A DNA stretch of 5,195 nucleotides. It comes from Desulfobacteraceae bacterium (lineage in GTDB: Bacteria; Desulfobacterota; DSM-4660; Desulfatiglandales; Desulfatiglandaceae). Location: contig JAUUWD010000154.1 in NCBI GenBank assembly GCA_030589225.1, positions 1 to 5,195 on the forward strand, given 5' to 3'. Under the pieces are notes generated by a model. That model had not been told where the DNA came from and ran no database searches. It worked only from the letters and a program-made list of their open reading frames with translations. The position numbers and the translations under genes are program-made. Positions 1 to 5,195 of the stretch are shown here, piece by piece. Each line of letters begins with the position of its first letter. Position 1 is the first letter of the stretch.

Positions 1-78
1 CCCCATGGCCACCCAAACAGAATTCATGTTCTATAAAAGTATCCTAAAGCCAAAATTAGAATTGCTGGCGAAAGTCAA

Positions 79-107
79 CCAAAGTCTAATATTCAGTTGA
101 ACTTTGG
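79..107. repeat. Short inverted repeat, CCAAAGT / ACTTTGG
   Basis: Positions 79-85 (CCAAAGT) and 101-107 (ACTTTGG) are exact inverted copies separated by 15 nt, and a T-rich run (108-117) follows. An upstream segment, 47-54 (AAGCCAAA), can also pair with 103-110 (TTTGGCTT), so the right arm has two mutually exclusive partners. This could be the terminator of a gene left of the window, an operator, or chance in A/T-rich DNA. The stem is short and mostly A/T, so a strong terminator is unlikely. Confidence 0.3.
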
Positions 108-125
108 CTTCTTTTATCGTATGAA
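97..125 (+). promoter_or_regulatory. Possible sigma70 promoter for the TrpF-like/PcaD-like pair
   Basis: TTGAAC (97-102) and TATGAA (120-125) are separated by 17 bp, the ideal spacing. Each hexamer matches the sigma70 consensus at 4 of 6 positions. Transcription would start near 132, leaving a leader of about 50 nt before the ATG at 182. The -35 hexamer overlaps the right arm of the inverted repeat at 101-107, which would suit an operator. The match is weak and could be chance. Confidence 0.25.
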
Positions 126-181
126 AAGCCCTTAAAGCCCATTCCCAGAGTCGGAAAAACCACAAGGCAGGACAGGAAGGT

Positions 182-1093
182 ATGATTACTCAAATCTATG
201 AAATTCAAACCCCACAGGAAGCAGAAAAATGCATTGAATTGGGTGTGGATCAGATAGGTAGTGTTCTTTTATCTCAAGGTGATTGGCGTGTTGAGCTTTT
301 AAGGGAGGTCACCCGTATATGTGAAAGCACAGATATAAAATGCAGTCTGATCCCTCTTTTCCAGGACAGCAATACGCTTTACAGGGCGATCGATTACTAT
401 CGACCGCACTTTATCCATTTTTGTGAAGGCCTCACAGACGGTGACGGTCAGGAAATAGAGTTAGAAAGGTTTGTCGAGTTTCAATTAAACCTGAAAGGCA
501 AATTCCCGGAGATCAGGATTATGCGGTCTATTCCTGTGCCTGAGGAACGCTCATCTTCCGGGTTTCCTACCATCGCTGTAGCCAGGGCACTTGAACCTGT
601 CAGTGATATCTTCCTTACAGATACCTGGCTTGGCAAAGAGCCTGTTAAGGGCTATATCGGCATTACAGGCACCACCTGTGACTGGGAAATGGCCAGGGAA
701 CTGGTTCTTAAAAGCAAAATTCCTGTAATATTAGCTGGTGGGCTTTCCCCTGAAAATGTGTATGATGCTGTACTGAAGGTATTTCCCTTCGGCGCCGACA
801 GTTGCACCCAGACCAATCTTGCAGATGAAGATGGCAACCCCATACGATTTAAAAAGGATTTCAAAAAGGTGGAGAAATTCGTAAAAGAAGTTCGAACGGC
901 CGAGGAGCAAATAGAAGTCAAAAGGGACGAACTGGCGACAAGCATAAAGGACTTAAAAGAGGAGCTCCGCGAACGAGAGGCAGCTCTCCCCGCTCATTCG
1001 GTCAGGCCTCATCAACTCATTGTCATTGAGGAACTTGAAGAGGAAATTGACTCCAGAGAAAAGGAGCTTGAGTGCCTTAGGGGCAGGACGTAA
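182..1093 (+). CDS. TrpF-like (phosphoribosylanthranilate isomerase-like) barrel protein with C-terminal coiled coil
   Basis: This 303-residue protein has two parts. Residues 1 to about 236 follow the TrpF (beta/alpha)8-barrel pattern: GVDQIGSVL (21-29), a Gln/Leu-His-like strand near 76-81, FLTDTW (144-149), ITGTTCDW (161-168, compare GGTGKTFDW in TrpF) and the phosphate-binding loop ILAGGLSPENV (183-193). Residues 238-269 and 280-300 are Glu/Lys/Arg rich and probably form a coiled coil, which ordinary TrpF (about 200 residues) lacks. Asp147 aligns with the catalytic acid of TrpF. The N-terminal K-x-C-G motif carrying the catalytic cysteine is absent (the protein starts MITQIYEIQT), and the usual SSG-type motif near the end of the barrel is replaced by ADSCTQTN (205-212). 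True PRAI activity in tryptophan synthesis is therefore doubtful, and no other trp gene is nearby. The ATG lies just after a purine-rich AGGAAGG. The next gene follows after 12 nt, so the two are probably co-transcribed. The fold assignment is fairly safe; the function is unknown. Confidence 0.8.
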   Translation: MITQIYEIQTPQEAEKCIELGVDQIGSVLLSQGDWRVELLREVTRICESTDIKCSLIPLFQDSNTLYRAIDYYRPHFIHFCEGLTDGDGQEIELERFVEFQLNLKGKFPEIRIMRSIPVPEERSSSGFPTIAVARALEPVSDIFLTDTWLGKEPVKGYIGITGTTCDWEMARELVLKSKIPVILAGGLSPENVYDAVLKVFPFGADSCTQTNLADEDGNPIRFKKDFKKVEKFVKEVRTAEEQIEVKRDELATSIKDLKEELREREAALPAHSVRPHQLIVIEELEEEIDSREKELECLRGRT

Positions 1094-1105
1094 GGAGCAG
1101 GGACC

Positions 1106-1897
1106 ATGAAGATCAGAGCCAACGGCATTCAAATGAATTACCAACTATCAGGCAAAGAGGATGCGCCGGTGGTGGTGCTGAGCCATTCCTTAGGCTCAAG
1201 TCTCGCCATGTGGGATCCACAGATGGAGATCCTGGAAGCCCGTTACAAGGTCCTCCGTTACGACACCCGCGGACATGGAGGCAGCGATGCGCCAGAAGGA
1301 GCGTACACCCTGGATCAACTGGGAGACGACGCCATTGGTTTGCTGGACGCACTGGGAATTGATGTGGTGCACTGGGTAGGGCTCTCAATGGGCGGGATGA
1401 TAGGGCAGCGCCTGGCCCTCAATCATACTGATCGACTCCGAAGCCTCGCCCTGTGCGATACTGCCGCCATAATTCCGGACGAGGCCCAGCCGGTGTGGCA
1501 GGAGCGCATGGATACGGCCCGCGACAAAGGCATGCAGGCCCTGGTTCAGGAAACTCTGGAGCGTTGGTTTACCTTACCCTATCTCGGCAAGAACCCCGGT
1601 GGGGTGGAGCTGATCCGCAAGCATTTCCTGGCCACTCCGGTCTTGGGCTATATCGGCTGTAGCGAAGCTATTCGGGTTCTCAATTACCTGGGGAATCTCT
1701 CTGATATAAAAATACCCACCCTTATCATGGTCGGTGAGGACGATCCTGGAACGCCTGTGGCCGCCTCCGAAGCCATGCACGAACGAATACCAGGCTCCAG
1801 GCTGGTGGTGCTCCATTCCGCTGCGCATCTTTCCAATATAGAACAGGCTGAAGCCTTTAACAGTGCTCTAATGAGATTTTTGCAGGAATTACATTAG
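1106..1897 (+). CDS. pcaD: Alpha/beta hydrolase, 3-oxoadipate enol-lactonase (PcaD) family
   Basis: This 263-residue protein is full length for the family. It has the PcaD hallmarks: an oxyanion-hole region SHSLGSS (26-32) followed by MWDPQ (35-39), the RYDTRGHGGSD segment (51-61), the nucleophile elbow GLSMGGMIGQ (92-101) with Ser94, the acid in GEDDPGTP (210-217, probably Asp213) and the catalytic histidine in AAHLSNIEQ (239-247, His241). PcaD hydrolyses 3-oxoadipate enol-lactone to 3-oxoadipate in the cytoplasmic beta-ketoadipate pathway of aromatic breakdown. No other pca gene lies in the window, so the real substrate may be a different lactone or ester, and the symbol marks family and not proven function. 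The ATG is preceded by AAGGAG (1092-1097), which overlaps the stop codon of the upstream gene, so the two are translationally close. Base composition is richer in G+C than its neighbours (38 of 60 at 1261-1320, against 26 of 60 at 241-300). The stop codon lies inside the repeated hexamer CATTAG at the edge of the palindromic element. Confidence 0.88.
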   Translation: MKIRANGIQMNYQLSGKEDAPVVVLSHSLGSSLAMWDPQMEILEARYKVLRYDTRGHGGSDAPEGAYTLDQLGDDAIGLLDALGIDVVHWVGLSMGGMIGQRLALNHTDRLRSLALCDTAAIIPDEAQPVWQERMDTARDKGMQALVQETLERWFTLPYLGKNPGGVELIRKHFLATPVLGYIGCSEAIRVLNYLGNLSDIKIPTLIMVGEDDPGTPVAASEAMHERIPGSRLVVLHSAAHLSNIEQAEAFNSALMRFLQELH

Positions 1898-2043
1898 AGC
1901 CAATTTCAAAACGTCCACTTTTGCCCAATATCTGCGTCAGGCTCAAATTTTAATCCTCGAAATACTAAATGTATTCCTGTGGTTAAAATTTTCGCCTTCC
2001 TTGATCTTGAACAAAATTGAACATTTTGAAACTGCCTCATTAG
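1892..2043. mobile_element. MITE-like palindromic element with flanking 6-bp direct repeats
   Basis: The whole gap between the convergent genes is one imperfect palindrome of about 140 bp (1898-2037, or 1897-2038 if the terminal G/C pair is counted). The arms match in tiers: 1897-1903 with 2032-2038 (5 of 7), 1904-1932 with 2003-2031 (23 of 29), 1939-1942 with 1994-1997 (exact), 1945-1953 with 1983-1991 (exact 9 bp) and 1961-1965 with 1971-1975 (exact) around a 5-nt loop. A direct repeat, CATTAG, flanks it at 1892-1897 and 2038-2043, as expected of a target-site duplication. If the element is taken as 1897-2038, the duplication would be the 4-bp ATTA. There is no open reading frame inside, so any movement would depend on a transposase encoded elsewhere. 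It could also act as a transcription terminator for both operons, although there is no clear T-run at either end. The symmetry is seen directly; mobility is inference. Confidence 0.6.
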
Positions 2044-3281
2044 CCTGATGAGGATTTCTTTTCCATCCACCGCTGGAGCAGGTAGGGTTTTGTCATTTCA
2101 AAGGTCATGCAATCATCCTCGATTGCCTCTTCCGCCTGCTTGATGGACATCTTTCTGGTCCTTTTAACAAAGGAGAGGGTTCTCCCAAAATACAGAGGAA
2201 TCAGGGATTCCATCATTAGATCTTGATCCGTTGTGGAGTATTGATAGCCGACTGCCATATCGAACAGGACCCTTGCCCACAGATCTGTGGGAAAATTAAA
2301 CTCCCTTTCTTTCATTCCTTTGATCTCAAACAGCTTTTGGTAAACATCTTTGGCCAGGATCTCTTCCCATAGACTGTGATGGTCATCAAATCCGCCGTGA
2401 AATTTTTCCAATAAATTTTGAGTATTTACTTCAACCTTGGGAGGCATTTCTACCTCTCCAAGGCCAAAGCCGTAAATTGCGGTGGGTCTGCTGTATTTGA
2501 CCTTTGACCAGAATGGTTCAAAGTGACCCATCATGGAAAAAATTGTACCAACCACTTGCCTGAACATAGGTCCCAGGTGGGCCCCTGGATCTTTGGTTCG
2601 ATGAATCTTTGGCCTCCCCATAAAGGACTGGCAGATTTGAATCCGCTGGTTAATGGCAAGGGTCGTCATCCAGATATCAATACCAAAATTGGCCACCGAA
2701 TCGTCCCACGCTTTATTTTTTAGATAAACCGCTCCCAGTTCTCCGCTGAAACCGAAATCACCTCCAATTGGCTGACGGACTCTACCGCCATATAATGCCC
2801 TTGTCATAGGATAGGCAATCCCATTAGTGATTGTACCATCATATTTATGCCTTACATACAGGGGAGCCACATATGAGAACCCACTGAATAGTGGCTCTCC
2901 CAGATGCTTGATCCATTCAGGAGTAATGCTTTTCAAATCCGCATCAACGACCACCACTGCCTTTGCAGCAAGATCAACCACCTTCTGGAAGAGATTTTTA
3001 AAATTGTTCCCTTTGCCTTTTATGCCAGGAGGCGTGGAAAGATAGATCTTGGGTACCTTGGTGGGGGTGTCCAGAAACGCCTGTCTGGTATTATCAGGAG
3101 AATCATTATCACAATTTATAATCACAGAAGACGTGTCACTGAAGTATTTTACCAGCCCCTTATCAGCCTGAGTCGTGGGATAGCTGATTGAATCGGCCTC
3201 ATTATAGGAAGGTATACATACTACCATCTCTGCTTTTTCTATGCCTTCCGGGTTAATCTCATTTTCTAATCGATCAGACAT
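2040..3281 (-). CDS. Glycosyltransferase resembling mannosylglycerate synthase (GT78/GT2 fold)
   Basis: This 413-residue GT-A enzyme is the last gene of the minus-strand group. It shows an N-terminal nucleotide-binding strand IPSYNEAD (23-30), GKGNN (89-93), the metal-binding DAD motif in VVVVDADL (109-116), QPIGGDFGFSGEL (170-182), FGIDIW (199-204) and a conserved PKIHR with His227. From memory, the order QPxGG - GID - HR and the downstream helical region with FNF (328-330) resemble Rhodothermus marinus mannosylglycerate synthase, which joins GDP-mannose to D-glycerate and whose metal site also uses a DxD and a histidine. Petrotoga MggS, which mannosylates glucosylglycerate, is a related alternative. 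The neighbours support a sugar-glycerate product, but donor and acceptor cannot be read from sequence. I chose the ATG at 3281 because AAGGAGG (3291-3297) sits 9 nt before it; the longer frame from 3305 would need TTG and would bury that site. It overlaps the phosphatase gene by 8 nt, which suggests translational coupling. The TAA stop lies in the right CATTAG copy of the palindromic element. Confidence 0.8.
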   Translation of the reverse strand: MSDRLENEINPEGIEKAEMVVCIPSYNEADSISYPTTQADKGLVKYFSDTSSVIINCDNDSPDNTRQAFLDTPTKVPKIYLSTPPGIKGKGNNFKNLFQKVVDLAAKAVVVVDADLKSITPEWIKHLGEPLFSGFSYVAPLYVRHKYDGTITNGIAYPMTRALYGGRVRQPIGGDFGFSGELGAVYLKNKAWDDSVANFGIDIWMTTLAINQRIQICQSFMGRPKIHRTKDPGAHLGPMFRQVVGTIFSMMGHFEPFWSKVKYSRPTAIYGFGLGEVEMPPKVEVNTQNLLEKFHGGFDDHHSLWEEILAKDVYQKLFEIKGMKEREFNFPTDLWARVLFDMAVGYQYSTTDQDLMMESLIPLYFGRTLSFVKRTRKMSIKQAEEAIEDDCMTFEMTKPYLLQRWMEKKSSSG

Positions 3282-4158
3282 TACGCTCTTCCTCCTTCTT
3301 GCCAAGAATGTCTAATATGGCTTTATTCCAGCCTTTTGGCCCAATCTCACGGGTAACCCTAAGCCGGGGAATTTCTCCTTTTAGCTCCGGAAACTCGTGT
3401 TGTGAACGGATAAGAACAGGAAAGTCGGCAAGTTCAAGCATGGAAAAATCATTTGGGCTGTCCCCGAGCACAATAGAAAAGACCTGCTTATGTTCATGCT
3501 TGTACCAGGAAATAATCTTTTCCATGGCCTTCCCTTTGTCATTTTTTCCCTGAAGATGATAAAACCTTCCGCCAGATGTGACAGCAAGCCCCCTTTTGTC
3601 CGCAGCTTTATGGAGGGCATTCTCGTCAACGGCTTGCTTCTTAAGAACGAGAAAGGGTTCATCAAACTCCCGCATAGCGGCCAAACGAGAAATCTTATGG
3701 TCGAGCCCTGTAAGCTGTGAAATTTCTTCAATACCCATGTCGGAAAAGCCCTTGATGTTCCATCTTAATTCGTCACGAATCTCTTGAAGGCCCCTGACCA
3801 AATGGGCATAGGATAAGCCAAGGGACCATTTCCAAAGGCCCTTATCGAAAGAGGCCCCGGCGGGAGGTTCCTTAAAGCTATCACTTGGAAAAAAAATGCC
3901 GCCACCGTTTTCAGAGACAAACGGGGCGGATATGGATAACTTGCCACGTAAAAACTCCATTTCGGCCCTGGTTTTGCTCGAGACTAAAACAACTGGAACG
4001 TGAAGTTTTTTGCACAGATTGAGGGCCGGTTGAGCCTCTTGCCATCCATAGGTGTTATGATCCAGCAGGGTACCGTCTAAGTCGGAAAAAATTATGAAAA
4101 ATGTGGTACTTGAGAATTTCGCAGTGACACTTTCACCCATAAAAGACGTTTTCTCCAT
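3274..4158 (-). CDS. HAD-IIB phosphatase, mannosyl/glucosyl-3-phosphoglycerate phosphatase type
   Basis: This 294-residue protein carries all four HAD motifs. Motif I is SDLDGTLLD (25-33), with nucleophile Asp26 and acid/base Asp28. Motif II is the serine region of VSSKTRAEME (59-68), motif III is Lys208 in GKNDKGKA, and motif IV is LGDSPNDFSML (231-241). Several features are particular to the mannosyl-3-phosphoglycerate phosphatase family: NTYGWQEA after motif I, SSKTRAE, SENGGGIFFP (82-91) after the first domain, REFDEPF (163-169) and GPKGW (273-277). The family removes phosphate from mannosyl- or glucosyl-3-phosphoglycerate to release the free compatible solute in the cytoplasm. The gene lies between two glycosyltransferase genes, 2 nt after one and overlapping the other by 8 nt, which fits that role. 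The ATG at 4158 has only a distant, weak AAAGG; an internal ATG at 4140 (Met7) is possible, and both come before motif I. Whether the sugar is glucose, mannose or a disaccharide is not shown by the sequence. The family call is firm. Confidence 0.87.
   Translation of the reverse strand: MEKTSFMGESVTAKFSSTTFFIIFSDLDGTLLDHNTYGWQEAQPALNLCKKLHVPVVLVSSKTRAEMEFLRGKLSISAPFVSENGGGIFFPSDSFKEPPAGASFDKGLWKWSLGLSYAHLVRGLQEIRDELRWNIKGFSDMGIEEISQLTGLDHKISRLAAMREFDEPFLVLKKQAVDENALHKAADKRGLAVTSGGRFYHLQGKNDKGKAMEKIISWYKHEHKQVFSIVLGDSPNDFSMLELADFPVLIRSQHEFPELKGEIPRLRVTREIGPKGWNKAILDILGKKEEERNV
3291..3297 (-). promoter_or_regulatory. Strong Shine-Dalgarno site that sets the second glycosyltransferase start
   Basis: On the minus strand this reads AAGGAGG, a full match to the anti-Shine-Dalgarno core, with a 9-nt spacer to the ATG at 3281-3279. 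It lies inside the last codons of the phosphatase gene (the KKEEERNV tail). It favours the 413-residue product over the 421-residue frame that starts from TTG at 3305, upstream of this site. Confidence 0.8.
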
Positions 4159-4160
4159 CT

Positions 4161-5195
4161 TTAGGAAAAGCGCCTTTTCTCATTTTCCACAGCCTCAATC
4201 AGGTCGTAAAAGATCCGCGGCAGCTTGTTTGATACCCGCTCCCATGAAACGGTCTGAGGCATCTCGAATACGCTCTGTTCTTTTTTACGTTCAACCTCAA
4301 GGATGGTTTCAGCAAGGCCGTTTTGAAGAAAGGGCTTAAATTCTGAGTGGGAATTGACAAACCTGAGAAATCTCTCGGTCATCCTGTATGGCGCGGTGAG
4401 GACTTCACCTGCATGAACGATGGAATTGCGGAAGACATGTCTCACCATGTATTCTTCGCTGTCCCGATCGTATTTAAGATTGCTGAAATCTGCGTCCTCG
4501 GAATATTTCCTGATCTGGTCTTCTGCCACGGCTTGATATATTACTGCCAGGTCCCTGAAGAAGGTGTCAGGAATTTCGAGGCCTTCTTCTATAATCAGGG
4601 CATTCATCAGGGTAGTGACAATGTCGATAGCCATCCGATTAAGGCCCCTGCTTCGGTCTTTTGGGGAGGCATTCTGATGTTTATGATCGAAAGGTTCTCT
4701 GGAGAACATGACCTGCGCCGTGGAAGAGGCCTTCCGGTAAACCTCAATTAGTGTAAATATCTCCACGCCCCAATTGGTGGCAAAGCGCATCCTTTTCAAA
4801 AGGTCCACATGAAATGCCACTTCGCCGGAAAGCTGATATTTAAACCCCAGAAGAAATTCAATCAGGTCTAACATCTTTTCTTGCTTGCTTTCGGTAAATT
4901 TTCTTTTGAGGGAAAGCAGTAAGGGGTCAAGGAGCAGCCGTTTTACCCTGCCGTAGATTTGCCTTTCCATGATTCTGGCGTAAAATGCCTTTGAAAAATC
5001 ATAGTTCAAGGCGACAACCGGATAAAAGAGCCTGTCGAGCTGTGCACGCTTAAAGGTCCGGATATCGGCATCAATCAGGCCTATGGAGTGAGCACCCAAT
5101 GCGATAGCAATTCCAAAACTGAGAAACATATTTTTGCCCTTGCCGGGCTCGCTGATATTAAACCCTGCTTCATTTAGCTGGTTGTAAATTCTAAC
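4161..5195 (-). CDS. GT81-like glycosyltransferase (glucosyl-3-phosphoglycerate synthase-like), 5' end outside window
   Basis: The frame stays open to the right edge, so the N-terminus is missing. The 344 visible residues begin VRIYNQLNEAG. The ATG at 5129 is internal, because the donor-site motif PGKGKNM (fragment residues 17-23) spans it. Next come the DxD motif in LIDADIRTF (40-48), SKAFYAR (68-74), GRVKRLLLDPLL (82-93), YQLSGEVAF (120-128), NWGVEIFTLIEV (141-152) and a DHKHQ metal/donor histidine site (170-174). This order matches GpgS of family GT81, which joins an NDP-glucose to 3-phosphoglycerate. About 135 further residues follow the GT core (from about 210), probably helical and of unknown role, so the full protein is longer than mycobacterial GpgS. 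The gene ends 2 nt before the phosphatase start and is the first visible gene of the operon. A mannosyl-3-phosphoglycerate synthase activity, or another acceptor, cannot be excluded. The promoter lies beyond the window. Confidence 0.78.
   Translation of the reverse strand, partial: VRIYNQLNEAGFNISEPGKGKNMFLSFGIAIALGAHSIGLIDADIRTFKRAQLDRLFYPVVALNYDFSKAFYARIMERQIYGRVKRLLLDPLLLSLKRKFTESKQEKMLDLIEFLLGFKYQLSGEVAFHVDLLKRMRFATNWGVEIFTLIEVYRKASSTAQVMFSREPFDHKHQNASPKDRSRGLNRMAIDIVTTLMNALIIEEGLEIPDTFFRDLAVIYQAVAEDQIRKYSEDADFSNLKYDRDSEEYMVRHVFRNSIVHAGEVLTAPYRMTERFLRFVNSHSEFKPFLQNGLAETILEVERKKEQSVFEMPQTVSWERVSNKLPRIFYDLIEAVENEKRRFS
4165..4179 (-). other. Small hairpin at the GT81-like/phosphatase gene junction
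   Basis: GAAAAG (4165-4170) and CTTTTC (4174-4179) are exact inverted copies around a 3-nt loop. They lie in the last codons of the upstream gene and cover the only Shine-Dalgarno-like AAAGG before the phosphatase ATG. If it forms in the mRNA, it could make phosphatase translation depend on ribosomes finishing the upstream gene. The stem is short, and chance is a fair alternative. Confidence 0.3.

Larger units (their letters stand above)
1..181. other. Upstream non-coding region of the TrpF-like gene
   Basis: I see no gene that I can support here. A 31-codon ATG reading frame at 5-100 has no recognisable product and no convincing ribosome binding site. The region is A/T rich and contains a 7-bp inverted repeat (79-85 with 101-107), a weak sigma70-like promoter candidate (97-125) and a short direct repeat, AAAGCCC, at 125-131 and 134-140. 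It ends in a purine-rich stretch (about 171-180, GACAGGAAGG) that serves as the ribosome binding region for the gene at 182. The left edge may hold the tail of an unseen neighbouring gene: frame 1 stops at 34-36. Confidence 0.5.

Noticed and set aside
5..100. 31-codon plus-strand small protein
   Set aside because: There is no ribosome binding site visible in the window and no recognisable sequence, and it overlaps the inverted repeat; chance is the simplest explanation.
652..945. 97-codon minus-strand reading frame inside the TrpF-like gene
   Set aside because: It is antisense to a recognisable barrel protein, and its translation is a Ser/Thr-rich shadow without domain features.
1113..1828. 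Minus-strand and alternate-frame reading frames inside the PcaD-like gene
   Set aside because: They are typical shadows of a G+C-richer gene; the PcaD-like frame has the full catalytic triad and a good ribosome binding site.
1898..2039. Simple rho-independent terminator between the convergent genes
   Set aside because: The palindrome is much longer than a terminator, its stem is A/T rich, and no T-run follows it on either strand. It may still terminate transcription, but that does not explain its size or the flanking repeats.
3282..3305. Eight-residue longer start (TTG at 3305) for the second glycosyltransferase
   Set aside because: The ATG at 3281 has a perfect AAGGAGG 9 nt upstream; the TTG lies before that site and would lengthen the overlap with the phosphatase gene to 32 nt.
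4347..4751. 134-codon plus-strand reading frame
   Set aside because: It lies fully antisense to the GT81-like gene, whose family motifs are clear, and its own translation shows no recognisable domain.
5127..5129. ATG as the start of the GT81-like gene
   Set aside because: The frame continues open to the window edge and encodes the conserved PGKGKN motif just upstream, so this methionine is internal.

Overview
The window is bacterial and gene-dense, with moderate G+C and strong Shine-Dalgarno sequences. It holds two gene groups that point at each other. The plus-strand pair (182-1897) encodes a TrpF-like (beta/alpha)8-barrel protein with a coiled-coil tail, followed by an alpha/beta hydrolase of the 3-oxoadipate enol-lactonase (PcaD) family. 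The minus-strand group (2040 to the right edge, read right to left) encodes a GT81-like glycosyltransferase resembling glucosyl-3-phosphoglycerate synthase (5' end outside the window), a HAD-IIB phosphatase of the mannosyl-3-phosphoglycerate phosphatase type, and a second glycosyltransferase resembling Rhodothermus mannosylglycerate synthase (GT78). No rRNA, tRNA, CRISPR array or transposase gene was seen.

The minus-strand genes are tightly packed: there are 2 nt between the first and second, and an 8-nt overlap between the second and third. They are almost certainly one operon. The first enzyme plus the phosphatase is the standard two-step route to a glycosylglycerate compatible solute: an NDP-sugar plus 3-phosphoglycerate gives a phosphorylated intermediate, which is then dephosphorylated. 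The third enzyme could add a second sugar, as in mannosylglucosylglycerate, or make mannosylglycerate directly. This suggests an organism that accumulates anionic sugar-glycerate solutes under salt, heat or nitrogen stress. My best guess is a Desulfobacterota-like (deltaproteobacterial) bacterium, but that rests on general impression and not on a marker gene.

The most striking non-coding feature is the 142-bp gap between the convergent groups (1898-2039). Essentially all of it is one long imperfect palindrome centred near 1968, and it is bracketed by a 6-bp direct repeat, CATTAG (1892-1897 and 2038-2043). The two copies of CATTAG supply the stop codons of the two converging genes. The simplest reading is that a small non-autonomous mobile element (MITE-like, about 140 bp) inserted into a 4-bp overlap between the gene ends, and the target duplication left both reading frames intact. 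Most of the mismatches between the palindrome arms become G-U pairs in the minus-strand transcript, so the element may fold best as RNA at the 3' end of the solute operon.

The left 181 bases contain no supported gene. They hold a weak promoter candidate and small inverted repeats ahead of the TrpF-like gene.
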